A stretch of DNA of 19,986 bases from Bacillota bacterium (GTDB lineage Bacteria; Bacillota; Clostridia; Christensenellales; Aristaeellaceae). The stretch spans positions 1 to 19,986 of the forward strand of contig JAEZLW010000094.1 in the NCBI GenBank assembly GCA_023415145.1, read 5' to 3'. The notes beneath the pieces are model-generated. The model had not been told where the DNA came from, ran no database searches, and worked only from the letters and a program-made list of their open reading frames with translations. Shown here one piece after another: positions 13,898 to 19,986 of the stretch. The translations under genes were made by a program, and so were the position numbers. Positions within the stretch are counted from its first letter, which is position 1; the number at the start of each line of letters is the position of its first letter.

Positions 13898-15178
13898 CTA
13901 CGCTCTTCTATACAGTATTTCCTCCCGCCTGGGTCCGTTTGAGACCATGCGGATGGGTACACCCAGTTTTTCCTCCAGGAAGGACACATACCGCTTGCAG
14001 TTTTCGGGGAGCTGGTCAAACTGCCGGATGGATCTGATCTCGCATCCCCAGCCCGGAAGCATGTCATAGATGGGCTTGGCACGCATCAGCCTTGGGGTGG
14101 TGGGGAACTGCTCAGTCCTTTCCCCGTCGATTTCATACGCAACGCAGACGGGGATTTCCTTCAAATACCCCAATACGTCCAGGTTGGTGAGCACCGCCTC
14201 CGTGCCTCCCTGTACCATCACGCCATAGCGGGTAGCCACCGCGTCAAACCAGCCCACCCGGCGCGGCCGGCCGGTGGTGGCCCCGTATTCCCCGGCGTCG
14301 CCGCCCCGGTTGCGCAGCTCCACCGCCTCATCGCCAAAAAGCTCCGTCACAAATGGGCCCGCCCCCACACAACTGGAGTAGGCTTTGGTGACGCAATAAA
14401 TGTCCTTCATGTCCCAGGCCGGTACGCCCGCGCCCACCGTGCCATACCCCGCCAGCGGCGAAGAGGAGGTGGTATAAGGGTAAATACCGTGGTCCGGATC
14501 CCGGAGGGAGCCCAGCTGGCCCTCCAGCAGGATGGTCTTGCCTTCCTTCACCGCTTGATGCAGATACACGGTGGTATCGCACACCATGGGCCTGATCAGC
14601 CTGGCAAGGGACGTATATGTTTCCACCAGCGATTCCACATCGATGGCAGGCTTGTTATACAAATGGGTAAGCATGGTATTTTTCAGAGAAGCGACGTTTT
14701 CCAATTTCTCACGCAGCAGGTTCTCGTCATAGAGCGAACATACCTGCAGGCCGATTTTCATGTATTTGTCGCCGTAAAAGGGCGCGATGCCCGATTTGGT
14801 GCTGCCGAAGGATTTGCCCCCCAGCCGCTCTTCCTCATACTTGTCAAAATCCACGTGGTAGGGCATCATCACCTGCGCACGGTCGGATATAAGCACCTTC
14901 GGCTTGGGCACGCCACGGCCCACCAGGGTGTTAAGCTCATGCAGCAGCGCTTCGATATTGAAAGCCACACCAGGCCCGATGACGTTTACGATATGCTGGT
15001 GAAACACACCGGAGGGCAGCAAATGCAGTGCGAACTTGCCGTATTCATTGATGATGGTATGCCCGGCATTGGCACCGCCCTGAAAGCGGACAACAATGTC
15101 ACTCTTTTCCGCCAGGACGTCCGTCACTTTGCCCTTGCCTTCGTCTCCCCAGTTGGCGCCTACGATGGTACGGATCAT
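13898..15178 (-). CDS. purA: Adenylosuccinate synthetase
   Basis: PurA joins IMP and aspartate with GTP to give adenylosuccinate, the first step from IMP to AMP. The 426 residues match the family. The GTP loop and catalytic Asp12 are in NWGDEGKGKVTD and the catalytic His40 in QGGANAGHTI. The central segment LEGQLGSLRDPDHG, in place of the more common LEGAQG.LLDID.G, marks the divergent branch seen in some Clostridia and archaea. The segment TTGRPRRVGWFDAV near residue 300 is the conserved C-terminal signature. AAGGAGGGG lies before ATG 15178. It has its own consensus promoter 72 bases upstream and is followed by a GC hairpin and the amidohydrolase-hisH-hisF-GNAT genes. Confidence 0.96.
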   Translation of the reverse strand: MIRTIVGANWGDEGKGKVTDVLAEKSDIVVRFQGGANAGHTIINEYGKFALHLLPSGVFHQHIVNVIGPGVAFNIEALLHELNTLVGRGVPKPKVLISDRAQVMMPYHVDFDKYEEERLGGKSFGSTKSGIAPFYGDKYMKIGLQVCSLYDENLLREKLENVASLKNTMLTHLYNKPAIDVESLVETYTSLARLIRPMVCDTTVYLHQAVKEGKTILLEGQLGSLRDPDHGIYPYTTSSSPLAGYGTVGAGVPAWDMKDIYCVTKAYSSCVGAGPFVTELFGDEAVELRNRGGDAGEYGATTGRPRRVGWFDAVATRYGVMVQGGTEAVLTNLDVLGYLKEIPVCVAYEIDGERTEQFPTTPRLMRAKPIYDMLPGWGCEIRSIRQFDQLPENCKRYVSFLEEKLGVPIRMVSNGPRREEILYRRA

Positions 15179-15198
15179 GGAGGCCCCTCCTTCTAGCA

Positions 15199-15216
15199 GC
15201 CGGCCTCATTGCCGGC
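15199..15216 (-). promoter_or_regulatory. Small hairpin in the purA 5' leader
   Basis: GCCGGC (15211-15216) pairs with GCCGGC (15199-15204) across a 6-base loop, ending about 10 bases before the purA ribosome binding site. It could limit ribosome access. It does not resemble a purine riboswitch. Confidence 0.4.
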
Positions 15217-15235
15217 GAGCGTTAGCGCATAACAA

Positions 15236-15271
15236 AAGCGCCCTCACTTGTTATACAATACCAGGGCGCTT
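15236..15271 (-). terminator. Inverted repeat after dapL that encloses the purA -10 element
   Basis: On the minus strand AAGCGCCCT (15263-15271) pairs with AGGGCGCTT (15236-15244), followed by TTGTTATGC. For transcripts coming from dapL this is a plausible terminator. The 18-base loop contains the purA -10 TATAAC, so the same repeat could act as an operator for purA. Confidence 0.6.
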
Positions 15272-15278
15272 CTGTCAA
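15250..15278 (-). promoter_or_regulatory. Consensus promoter of purA
   Basis: On the minus strand a perfect TTGACA (15273-15278) and TATAAC (15250-15255) are exactly 17 bases apart. Transcription would begin near 15243, giving a leader of about 65 bases before ATG 15178. Confidence 0.87.
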
Positions 15279-15329
15279 GCGAACGGCAAGTATATGCCGT
15301 GCACTTTTTATTCGTCTTTTTCCGCCATT

Positions 15330-16556
15330 TTACAGGTTTTTAAGCCTTTCCGTGGCCCTTAACGTGTTTTCCCGGGTATTGAAGGCAGTCAGGCGGAAAT
15401 ACCCCTCTCCGCTGGGTCCAAAGCCGGCGCCCGGCGTGCCCACCAAATGCAGCTTATGAAGCAGCAGGTCAAAGAATTCCCAGGAGGTCATGCCCTGCGG
15501 TACCTTCAGCCAGATGTAGGGGGCGTCCACGCCGCCAAACACCTTTATCCCCTGGGATATCAGCGCCTCGCGGATGATCTTTGCATTTTCCATATAGTAT
15601 GCAATGGTTTCCTTGATTTGCTTTTGCCCCTCAGGCGTATACACGGCGGCTGCGCCCGCCTGCACAGGATAGCTGACGCCGTTGAATTTGGTGGCCATGC
15701 GCCGCTTCCACAGGCTGTTCAACGAAACCTTTTCCCCGCCCAGGCCCAAGCCCTTGACGGCGTGTGGCACCACGGTATAGGCGCAGCGGGTGCCGGTGAA
15801 CCCGGCAGTCTTGGAGAAGGAGTTGCACTCGATGGCCACGTCCTTCGCGCCTTCGACTTCATAAATGGACAGGGGGATATGCGGCCGGGTCACATAAGCC
15901 CTGTAGGCAGCGTCGTAAATGATGAGGCTGCCTTGCTCCCTCGCGTAGTCCACAAACACCTTCAATTGCTCCTTGGTAAGCGTGGTGCCTGTGGGGTTGT
16001 TGGGGTAGCACAGGTAGATCACATCCACCGGCTCCTTGGGCAGGGAAGGCACAAAGCCGTTTTCCTCGTTGCAGGACAGGTATGTAAGATTGGACCATTT
16101 CCCGTCCGGTGAAAAGTCTCCTGCCCGGCCGGCCATGGCATTGCTGTCCACATACACGGGGTACACGGGATCGGTAACGGCCACGCGGCAGTCTATAGAA
16201 AACAGCTCCTGTATGTTGCCCACGTCGCACTTGGCCCCGTCGGATATGAACACCTCGTCATATTCCAATGAAACGCCCCTTGATGCGTAATCGCCCTCCA
16301 AAATGGCATTTACCAGAAAATCGTAGCCGAAATCCGGGCCGTAGCCACGGAAGGTGCGTACATCGGCCATTTCGTCCACTGCCTTGTGCATGGCCTCAAT
16401 CACCGCAGGGCACAGCGGCTGGGTCACATCACCAATCCCCAGGCGGATGATGTCCGCGTTCGGGTTTTCAACCTGGAATGCTTTTACCCGGCGGGCAATC
16501 TCCGCGAAAAGATAGGAGCCGGGCAGCTTCTGATAGTTTTCATTGATGCGCAGCAT
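15330..16556 (-). CDS. dapL: LL-diaminopimelate aminotransferase
   Basis: DapL converts tetrahydrodipicolinate directly to LL-diaminopimelate using glutamate as amino donor, replacing the DapD, DapC and DapE steps. It is a PLP-dependent class I/II aminotransferase of 408 residues, the usual DapL length. Family landmarks are RLGIGDVTQPLCPAV (38-52), FRGYGPDFGY (69-78), YPNNPTGT (184-191), YDAAY with Asp215, and the Schiff-base Lys249 in NSFSKTAGFTGTR. AAAGGAGG lies before ATG 16556. It follows dapF by 41 bases, so the two share a transcript; the inverted repeat at 15236-15271 probably ends it. Absence of dapD/dapE from the window agrees with the DapL route. Confidence 0.96.
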   Translation of the reverse strand: MLRINENYQKLPGSYLFAEIARRVKAFQVENPNADIIRLGIGDVTQPLCPAVIEAMHKAVDEMADVRTFRGYGPDFGYDFLVNAILEGDYASRGVSLEYDEVFISDGAKCDVGNIQELFSIDCRVAVTDPVYPVYVDSNAMAGRAGDFSPDGKWSNLTYLSCNEENGFVPSLPKEPVDVIYLCYPNNPTGTTLTKEQLKVFVDYAREQGSLIIYDAAYRAYVTRPHIPLSIYEVEGAKDVAIECNSFSKTAGFTGTRCAYTVVPHAVKGLGLGGEKVSLNSLWKRRMATKFNGVSYPVQAGAAAVYTPEGQKQIKETIAYYMENAKIIREALISQGIKVFGGVDAPYIWLKVPQGMTSWEFFDLLLHKLHLVGTPGAGFGPSGEGYFRLTAFNTRENTLRATERLKNL

Positions 16557-16597
16557 ACTTTTTCCTCCTTTACGGCCGTATCATCAGCACAGCTTTT

Positions 16598-17431
16598 TTA
16601 TTGTAGCCATTCTCCGTCAAAAACGAATTCCGCCGGCCCTTCCTGATACACGTGGTTATCCTTTGCAGACCACTCCACTTTCAGGTCTCCGCCCAAAAGC
16701 TTCAACGTGGCCTGGCGGTCGGCCTTCCCCTGCAATACAGCCGCCACCAGCGAAGCGCAGGCCCCCGTGCCGCAGGCCATTGTCTCCCCTGTGCCACGCT
16801 CCCAGACCCGCATCTGCAAAAGGTCACGGCGGATGACCTTCACAAACTCCACATTGATGCGCTGCGGGAAAATGGGATGGTTTTCAATCGATGGCCCTAC
16901 CACAGGGAGGTTGATGATGTCCGGGTCGTCCACAAACAGCACGGCGTGGGGATTGCCCATGCTGACGCAGGTAATCTGATACGTGTGCCCCGCAGCCTGT
17001 ATGCGTTGGTCCAGCACCATTTCTCCGGGCAAATCCACCGGGATCAGCCGTGGGTTCAATTCCGGCGTACCCATATCCACACGAACCTTTGAAACCAGGC
17101 CGTTTTCCACGGTGAGCGCAAGCTGCCGAAGCCCGCTTAACGTGCGCAGCACGATCTCTTTCTTGCTGGTCAGGCCACGCTCATACACGTACTTGCCGAT
17201 GCACCGGGACGCATTGCCGCACATCTGCGCCTCGCTGCCGTCAGCGTTAAAGATGCGCATCTGAAAATCCGCCGTATCGCAGGGTTCAATGAGCACCAGC
17301 CCGTCGGCCCCCACGCCAAAGTGGAACCGGCTCATGACAATGGCCAACTCCCGTGGGTTCTCAACAAACTCTTCAAAACAGTTCACATAAATATAATCGT
17401 TGCCAATCCCGTGCATCTTGGTAAACCGCAT
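16598..17431 (-). CDS. dapF: Diaminopimelate epimerase
   Basis: DapF turns LL-DAP into meso-DAP, the precursor of lysine and of DAP-type peptidoglycan. The 277 residues match the family. The two catalytic cysteines of this PLP-independent epimerase are present: Cys71 in MCGNASRC and Cys220 in ACGTGACAS. The N-terminal KMHGIGNDYIYV and the central GNPHAV segment are typical. AAGGAG lies about 8 bases before ATG 17431. It heads a two-gene unit with dapL (41 bases between), immediately catalysing the step after DapL. A TATAAT-type -10 lies upstream, and no lysine riboswitch is visible in the short leader. Confidence 0.97.
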   Translation of the reverse strand: MRFTKMHGIGNDYIYVNCFEEFVENPRELAIVMSRFHFGVGADGLVLIEPCDTADFQMRIFNADGSEAQMCGNASRCIGKYVYERGLTSKKEIVLRTLSGLRQLALTVENGLVSKVRVDMGTPELNPRLIPVDLPGEMVLDQRIQAAGHTYQITCVSMGNPHAVLFVDDPDIINLPVVGPSIENHPIFPQRINVEFVKVIRRDLLQMRVWERGTGETMACGTGACASLVAAVLQGKADRQATLKLLGGDLKVEWSAKDNHVYQEGPAEFVFDGEWLQ

Positions 17432-17477
17432 GTTACCCGCTCCTTTTTTTGCGGAATTGCAGGGATATTTAACTCGT

Positions 17478-17483
17478 ATTATA
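17478..17483 (-). promoter_or_regulatory. Probable -10 element for dapF-dapL
   Basis: On the minus strand a perfect TATAAT lies 46 bases upstream of ATG 17431. At 17 bases upstream only a poor TGGAAG is found; a TTGACT at 17508-17513 is 24 bases away, which is too far. The promoter may depend on an activator. Confidence 0.5.
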
Positions 17484-17523
17484 TGGGAAAGTCTGAAAAA
17501 CTTCCATAGTCAATGAAAATGAT

Positions 17524-17536
17524 GTGAAATTGTCAC
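17524..17536. promoter_or_regulatory. Small inverted repeat in the divergent dapF / glycosidase region
   Basis: GTGAAATTGTCAC has GTGA/TCAC arms around five bases, directly followed by the palindrome GCAATTGC (17537-17544). It lies between the two divergent promoters, a usual place for a shared operator. No regulator can be assigned. Confidence 0.3.
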
Positions 17537-17565
17537 GCAATTGCAATGAATTATTCAGACGGTTG

Positions 17566-17594
17566 TTGACGAATGTTTGTCCCACTTCTATAAT
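17566..17594 (+). promoter_or_regulatory. Consensus promoter of the glycosidase-lyase unit
   Basis: TTGACG (17566-17571) and a perfect TATAAT (17589-17594) are exactly 17 bases apart. Transcription would begin near 17601, about 40 bases before ATG 17642. Confidence 0.88.
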
Positions 17595-17641
17595 AAGGAT
17601 ATGGGTCCCTGTTAATATCCTGTTCAAAGAGGTGTACATGC

Positions 17642-18595
17642 ATGCACTTATTTCGGGAATTTGCTGTTTTTGTGGTGGCAGCGCTTCTTTTTCTGCCCAT
17701 AAATGCTGCTTTGGTGGAGGGATCGGAATCTTTAGTAGAATCGGCCAATCCACCGGCGTTTAACCCCCTGAAGGAAGCAGGATATCTTCCCGAGGGCATG
17801 GAACCTTACATCCTCAAGGATTGGGAAAACGGCTCGTGGCTGTACGTGACCCAGGATTTGAGGGTGGAGATCACACGCTACCGCCGCACAACACCCACCA
17901 GGCTGGTATGGTACATTGCCGAAATCCGCAGCGAAAACGAGGCAATGCGCACCATTGCCTTCAACAAAGAACGCCCTGGGCGCACCAACGGCCTGCCGGA
18001 GGACATGGCCATCAAGAACAAGGTGGTCTATGCCCAGAGCGGCGACTTCTACTCCTATCGGGTAGCCAACGACAGGCGCACCGGCGTCATCATTCGAAAC
18101 GGCGAAATCATACACAGCAAAACCCATACCAAACCTCTTATGGCGCTGCCCAATCTGGATACCGCCGCCTTTTTCCCGAACGGCGACATGAGGGTGTTCG
18201 AATCCTATGAGCATTCAGCCAAGGAGTATATAGAGATGGGGGCCACGCAGGTGTTGTCCTTCGGGCCCATCCTTGTGAGGGACGGCAATATCAATCCGGT
18301 ACTATACACCAACTACACCCATGAGGAGCCCCGCAGCGCCATCGGCATCATCGGCCCGGGCCACTACATCGGCATGCTGGTGGAGGGCCGCACTGACTTT
18401 TCTGACGGATGCGGCCTGAAATTCATGGCGGAGACGCTGTACGACATGGGCTGCATTGACGCGCTGAACCTGGATGGCGGCGGTACCGCGGCCATGGTGT
18501 TCATGGGCGAAAGCGTGGAGCTTGGCAGCGGCCGGGGTGTATCGGAAAACGCCCGGGCCATACCGGATATCCTAACCATAGGAACATATGAATAA
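17642..18595 (+). CDS. Exported phosphodiester glycosidase family protein (NAGPA domain)
   Basis: A 317-residue protein with an N-terminal hydrophobic segment (FREFAVFVVAALLFLPINAA, residues 4-23) consistent with a signal peptide or anchor. From about residue 70 to the end it matches the NAGPA/phosphodiester glycosidase fold (PF09992, formerly DUF2233): VVYAQSGDFYSYR, the LSFGPILVRDG region, RSAIGIIGPGHYIGMLVEGR and the hallmark ALNLDGGGTAAMVF near 280. The founding member uncovers mannose 6-phosphate by removing GlcNAc; bacterial members are thought to act on cell-wall or exopolysaccharide phosphodiesters, so the substrate here is unknown. AGAGGTG lies 8 bases before ATG 17642; another ATG at 17638 is out of frame. 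It is followed 17 bases later by a PLP lyase on the same strand. Confidence 0.88.
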   Translation: MHLFREFAVFVVAALLFLPINAALVEGSESLVESANPPAFNPLKEAGYLPEGMEPYILKDWENGSWLYVTQDLRVEITRYRRTTPTRLVWYIAEIRSENEAMRTIAFNKERPGRTNGLPEDMAIKNKVVYAQSGDFYSYRVANDRRTGVIIRNGEIIHSKTHTKPLMALPNLDTAAFFPNGDMRVFESYEHSAKEYIEMGATQVLSFGPILVRDGNINPVLYTNYTHEEPRSAIGIIGPGHYIGMLVEGRTDFSDGCGLKFMAETLYDMGCIDALNLDGGGTAAMVFMGESVELGSGRGVSENARAIPDILTIGTYE

Positions 18596-18612
18596 AGAAA
18601 AGGCGGCACACA

Positions 18613-19638
18613 ATGATTCTGTTTTGCAGCGACTACCAGGAAGGGGCCCATCCCGCCATACTGGAAATGCTTTCATCTATCAATTCTGCGCAGAACCCTG
18701 GCTACGGAACGGATGACATCTGCCTTGCGGCCGCCGCGCTGATCAGGGAAAAATGCAGCCGTCCTGACGCCGATGTCCACTTTCTGGTGGGCGGCACCCA
18801 GACGAACACCACCGTGATCTCCGCCGCGCTGCGCCCGCACCAGGGGGTATTGTGCGCCCATACCGGGCACATCAGCGTACACGAGACCGGCGCCATCGAG
18901 GCAGCCGGCCACAAGGTACTGGCGGTTTTCAGCCCTGACGGCAAAATCACCGCCGATCAGGTGGAAAGGGAAGTCTTTCTGCAGGCGGATTTTGAACATA
19001 CCGTCAAGCCCGGCATGGTGTACGTTTCCTTCTCTACGGAAGTAGGCACCCTCTATTCCCTCAAGGAGCTGACAGCACTTCGCAAGGTGTGCGACAAGCA
19101 TCATCTTTATTTGTTCCTGGACGGCGCGCGCCTGGGCTACGGCCTGTGCGGGGAGGGCAATGATGTAACCCTAACGGATATTGCCCGGCTGTGCGATGTG
19201 TTCTATATCGGCGGCACCAAGGTAGGCGCGCTGTTCGGCGAGGCGGTGGTCATCTTGCACCCTGCCTTAAAGCCTGACTTCCGCTACTTTATCAAGCAGC
19301 GGGGCGGCATGCTCGCCAAGGGCTGGCTGCTGGGAGTGCAGTTTTTGACCCTCTTCCAAGAAGACCGCTATTTCGCCATTGCCGCCCACGCCCATCGCAT
19401 GGCCATCACCATCCGGGATGCGCTGCGCCGCCTGAACATACCATTTCTCTTCGAATCGCCCACCAACCAGCAGTTCCCCATCCTACCGGATTCGGTTCTT
19501 GCAAAGCTGTCGGACAAGTACGCTTTCACCTTCTGGGAAAAAACAGATGATACTCACACCGCCGTGCGCATCTGCACCTCCTGGGCCACCCGGGAGGAGG
19601 ACGTGCTGGCGCTGATAAAGGACTTAGGGGACACTTAG
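18613..19638 (+). CDS. PLP-dependent lyase, low-specificity threonine aldolase type
   Basis: A 341-residue fold-type I PLP enzyme of the beta_elim_lyase family (PF01212). Landmarks are YGTDD (31-35), the cofactor loop GGTQTN (60-65), HTGHISVHETGAIEA (83-97), PLP-ring Asp170 in FLDGARLGYGL, and the Schiff-base Lys203 in YIGGTKVGALFGEA. Threonine aldolase, cleaving threonine or allo-threonine to glycine and acetaldehyde, is the likeliest activity; a related amino-acid lyase is possible. AAGGCGG lies about 8 bases before ATG 18613, 17 bases after the glycosidase stop, so the two form an operon. The last residues and the stop codon (LGDT, TAG) lie inside a CTTAGGGGAC repeat, so the C-terminus appears to have been set by a repeat inserted there. 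Confidence 0.88.
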   Translation: MILFCSDYQEGAHPAILEMLSSINSAQNPGYGTDDICLAAAALIREKCSRPDADVHFLVGGTQTNTTVISAALRPHQGVLCAHTGHISVHETGAIEAAGHKVLAVFSPDGKITADQVEREVFLQADFEHTVKPGMVYVSFSTEVGTLYSLKELTALRKVCDKHHLYLFLDGARLGYGLCGEGNDVTLTDIARLCDVFYIGGTKVGALFGEAVVILHPALKPDFRYFIKQRGGMLAKGWLLGVQFLTLFQEDRYFAIAAHAHRMAITIRDALRRLNIPFLFESPTNQQFPILPDSVLAKLSDKYAFTFWEKTDDTHTAVRICTSWATREEDVLALIKDLGDT

Positions 19639-19692
19639 GGGACGCTGTCCCCTAAGAACCCCTGCCAAAGGAATATATCCCTTTGGAATCCC
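19634..19692 (+). repeat. Palindromic repeat element, copy 1
   Basis: It begins with CTTAGGGGAC-GCT-GTCCCCTAAG (19634-19656), a perfect 10-bp palindrome, followed by ACCCCTGC, a second hairpin (CCAAAGG with CCTTTGG, 19665-19686) and GAATCCC. An extra CTTAGGGGAC at 19623-19632 makes a tandem duplicate of the left arm. The part from 19644 on returns in inverted orientation at 19939-19986. The element overlaps the lyase stop codon. Confidence 0.75.
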
Positions 19693-19711
19693 TGTTTTGG
19701 GTGTACATAAT

Positions 19712-19755
19712 AAAATGCCCCATCCGCAACATAACTGTTCCGGATGGGGCATTTT
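19712..19755. terminator. Strong bidirectional intrinsic terminator after the lyase gene
   Basis: A perfect 15-bp stem (AAAATGCCCCATCCG, 19712-19726, with CGGATGGGGCATTTT, 19741-19755) encloses a 14-base loop with a small inner AAC/GTT pairing. The stem ends in A/T runs on both sides, so it can stop transcription from either direction. Confidence 0.88.
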
Positions 19756-19822
19756 CTTAATATTTAAACCATGAATGCATCGATGAATACATGTGTATAA
19801 AGTACAGGCAAGCTCAGCTCGC

Positions 19823-19857
19823 TGTCATCCTGAGCGAGCGGAGCGGCGAAGGATCTT
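19823..19857 (+). repeat. REP-like dispersed repeat (TGTCATCCTGAGCG type)
   Basis: TGTCATCCTGAGCGAGCG followed by GAGCGGCGAAGGATCTT belongs to a repeat type that I recall from many unrelated bacterial genomes; the outer ATCCT/AGGAT arms and CG-rich centre form an imperfect hairpin. Its function is unknown. Confidence 0.6.
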
Positions 19858-19870
19858 TAAGCAATATGAA

Positions 19871-19914
19871 AAATCTGCTTCTCCCGGCCAAATCGAACCG
19901 AAAGAAGCAGATTT
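19871..19914 (-). terminator. Hairpin, probable terminator for a minus-strand gene beyond the right edge
   Basis: A perfect 12-bp stem (AAATCTGCTTCT, 19871-19882, with AGAAGCAGATTT, 19903-19914) has a 20-base loop. On the minus strand the stem runs into TTTTTC, a usable U-run; on the plus strand it is followed by CTTCTATTT. This suggests transcription arriving from the right. Confidence 0.6.
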
Positions 19915-19938
19915 CTTCTATTTACTTAACCAGAAATG

Positions 19939-19986
19939 GGGATTCTCAAGGGGTTTTATCCCTTGAGCAGGGGTGCAGGGGACAGC
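19939..19986 (-). repeat. Palindromic repeat element, copy 2 (inverted, cut by window edge)
   Basis: Read on the minus strand it starts GCTGTCCCCT at the window end, followed by ACCCCTGC, a hairpin (CTCAAGGG with CCCTTGAG) and GAATCCC, matching copy 1 block by block. The hairpin arms differ from copy 1 but still pair. The outer palindrome arm lies beyond the window. Confidence 0.72.

Noticed and set aside
14489..15196. 235-codon plus-strand frame opposite purA
   Set aside because: A shadow of the high-GC purA codons; purA has all catalytic motifs and a promoter on the other strand.
15199..15250. Purine riboswitch in the purA leader
   Set aside because: The leader has only a GCCGGC hairpin and lacks the two-loop architecture and conserved core of purine aptamers.
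17508..17513. TTGACT as -35 of the dapF promoter
   Set aside because: It lies 24 bases from the TATAAT, outside the normal 16-18 spacing.

Overview
The window reads as chromosomal DNA of an anaerobic, gut-type member of the Bacillota (class Clostridia, possibly near the Christensenellales; the family is a guess). The evidence is strong AAGGAGG-type ribosome binding sites before most genes, sigma-A style promoters (TTGACA and TATAAT close to consensus), a lysine riboswitch, meso-diaminopimelate synthesis through DapL, an archaeal/fungal-type aspartate-semialdehyde dehydrogenase, and secreted proteins with Pro/Thr-rich linkers. Coding density is high. I see no phage, IS transposase, CRISPR array, tRNA or rRNA.

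Layout, left to right. (1) 1-1554, minus strand: the N-terminal part of secD, cut by the window edge, with a small orphan exported protein upstream under its own near-consensus promoter. (2) 1632-2683, plus strand: a membrane-anchored coiled-coil protein with a C-terminal FMN-binding domain carrying a flavinylation motif, closed by a strong bidirectional terminator. (3) 2715-5879, minus strand: a lysine-riboswitch-controlled operon asd-dapA-dapB with a consensus promoter, a complete L-box aptamer and two tandem intrinsic terminators. (4) 6010-6687, plus strand: an XRE regulator fused to a DUF5680-type domain, converging on glpK. (5) 6691-11116, minus strand: a 918-residue membrane protein with a disordered cytoplasmic N-terminus, a Pro/Thr linker and an extracellular PQQ-like beta-propeller, then a branched terminator-like hairpin and glpK. 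(6) 11188-15278, minus strand: purA, an amidohydrolase, hisH, hisF and a GNAT acetyltransferase, close-packed. (7) 15330-17483, minus strand: dapF-dapL. (8) 17566-19638, plus strand: an exported phosphodiester-glycosidase-family protein and a PLP-dependent threonine-aldolase-like lyase. (9) 19634-19986: about 350 bases without a gene, holding two inverted copies of a small palindromic repeat, a strong terminator, a REP-like repeat and another hairpin.

Working together: asd, dapA, dapB, dapL and dapF make up the whole route from aspartyl phosphate to meso-DAP by the one-step DapL variant, split into two transcription units of which only asd-dapA-dapB has a visible lysine riboswitch. HisH/HisF release AICAR, a purine intermediate, and lie downstream of purA, so this cluster joins histidine and purine metabolism.

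I did not find a convincing undescribed system. The items most worth a second look are the paired repeats at the right end with compensating changes in their hairpin, the purA promoter enclosed in a terminator-like inverted repeat, the propeller protein next to glpK, and the amidohydrolase within the purA-hisHF cluster.
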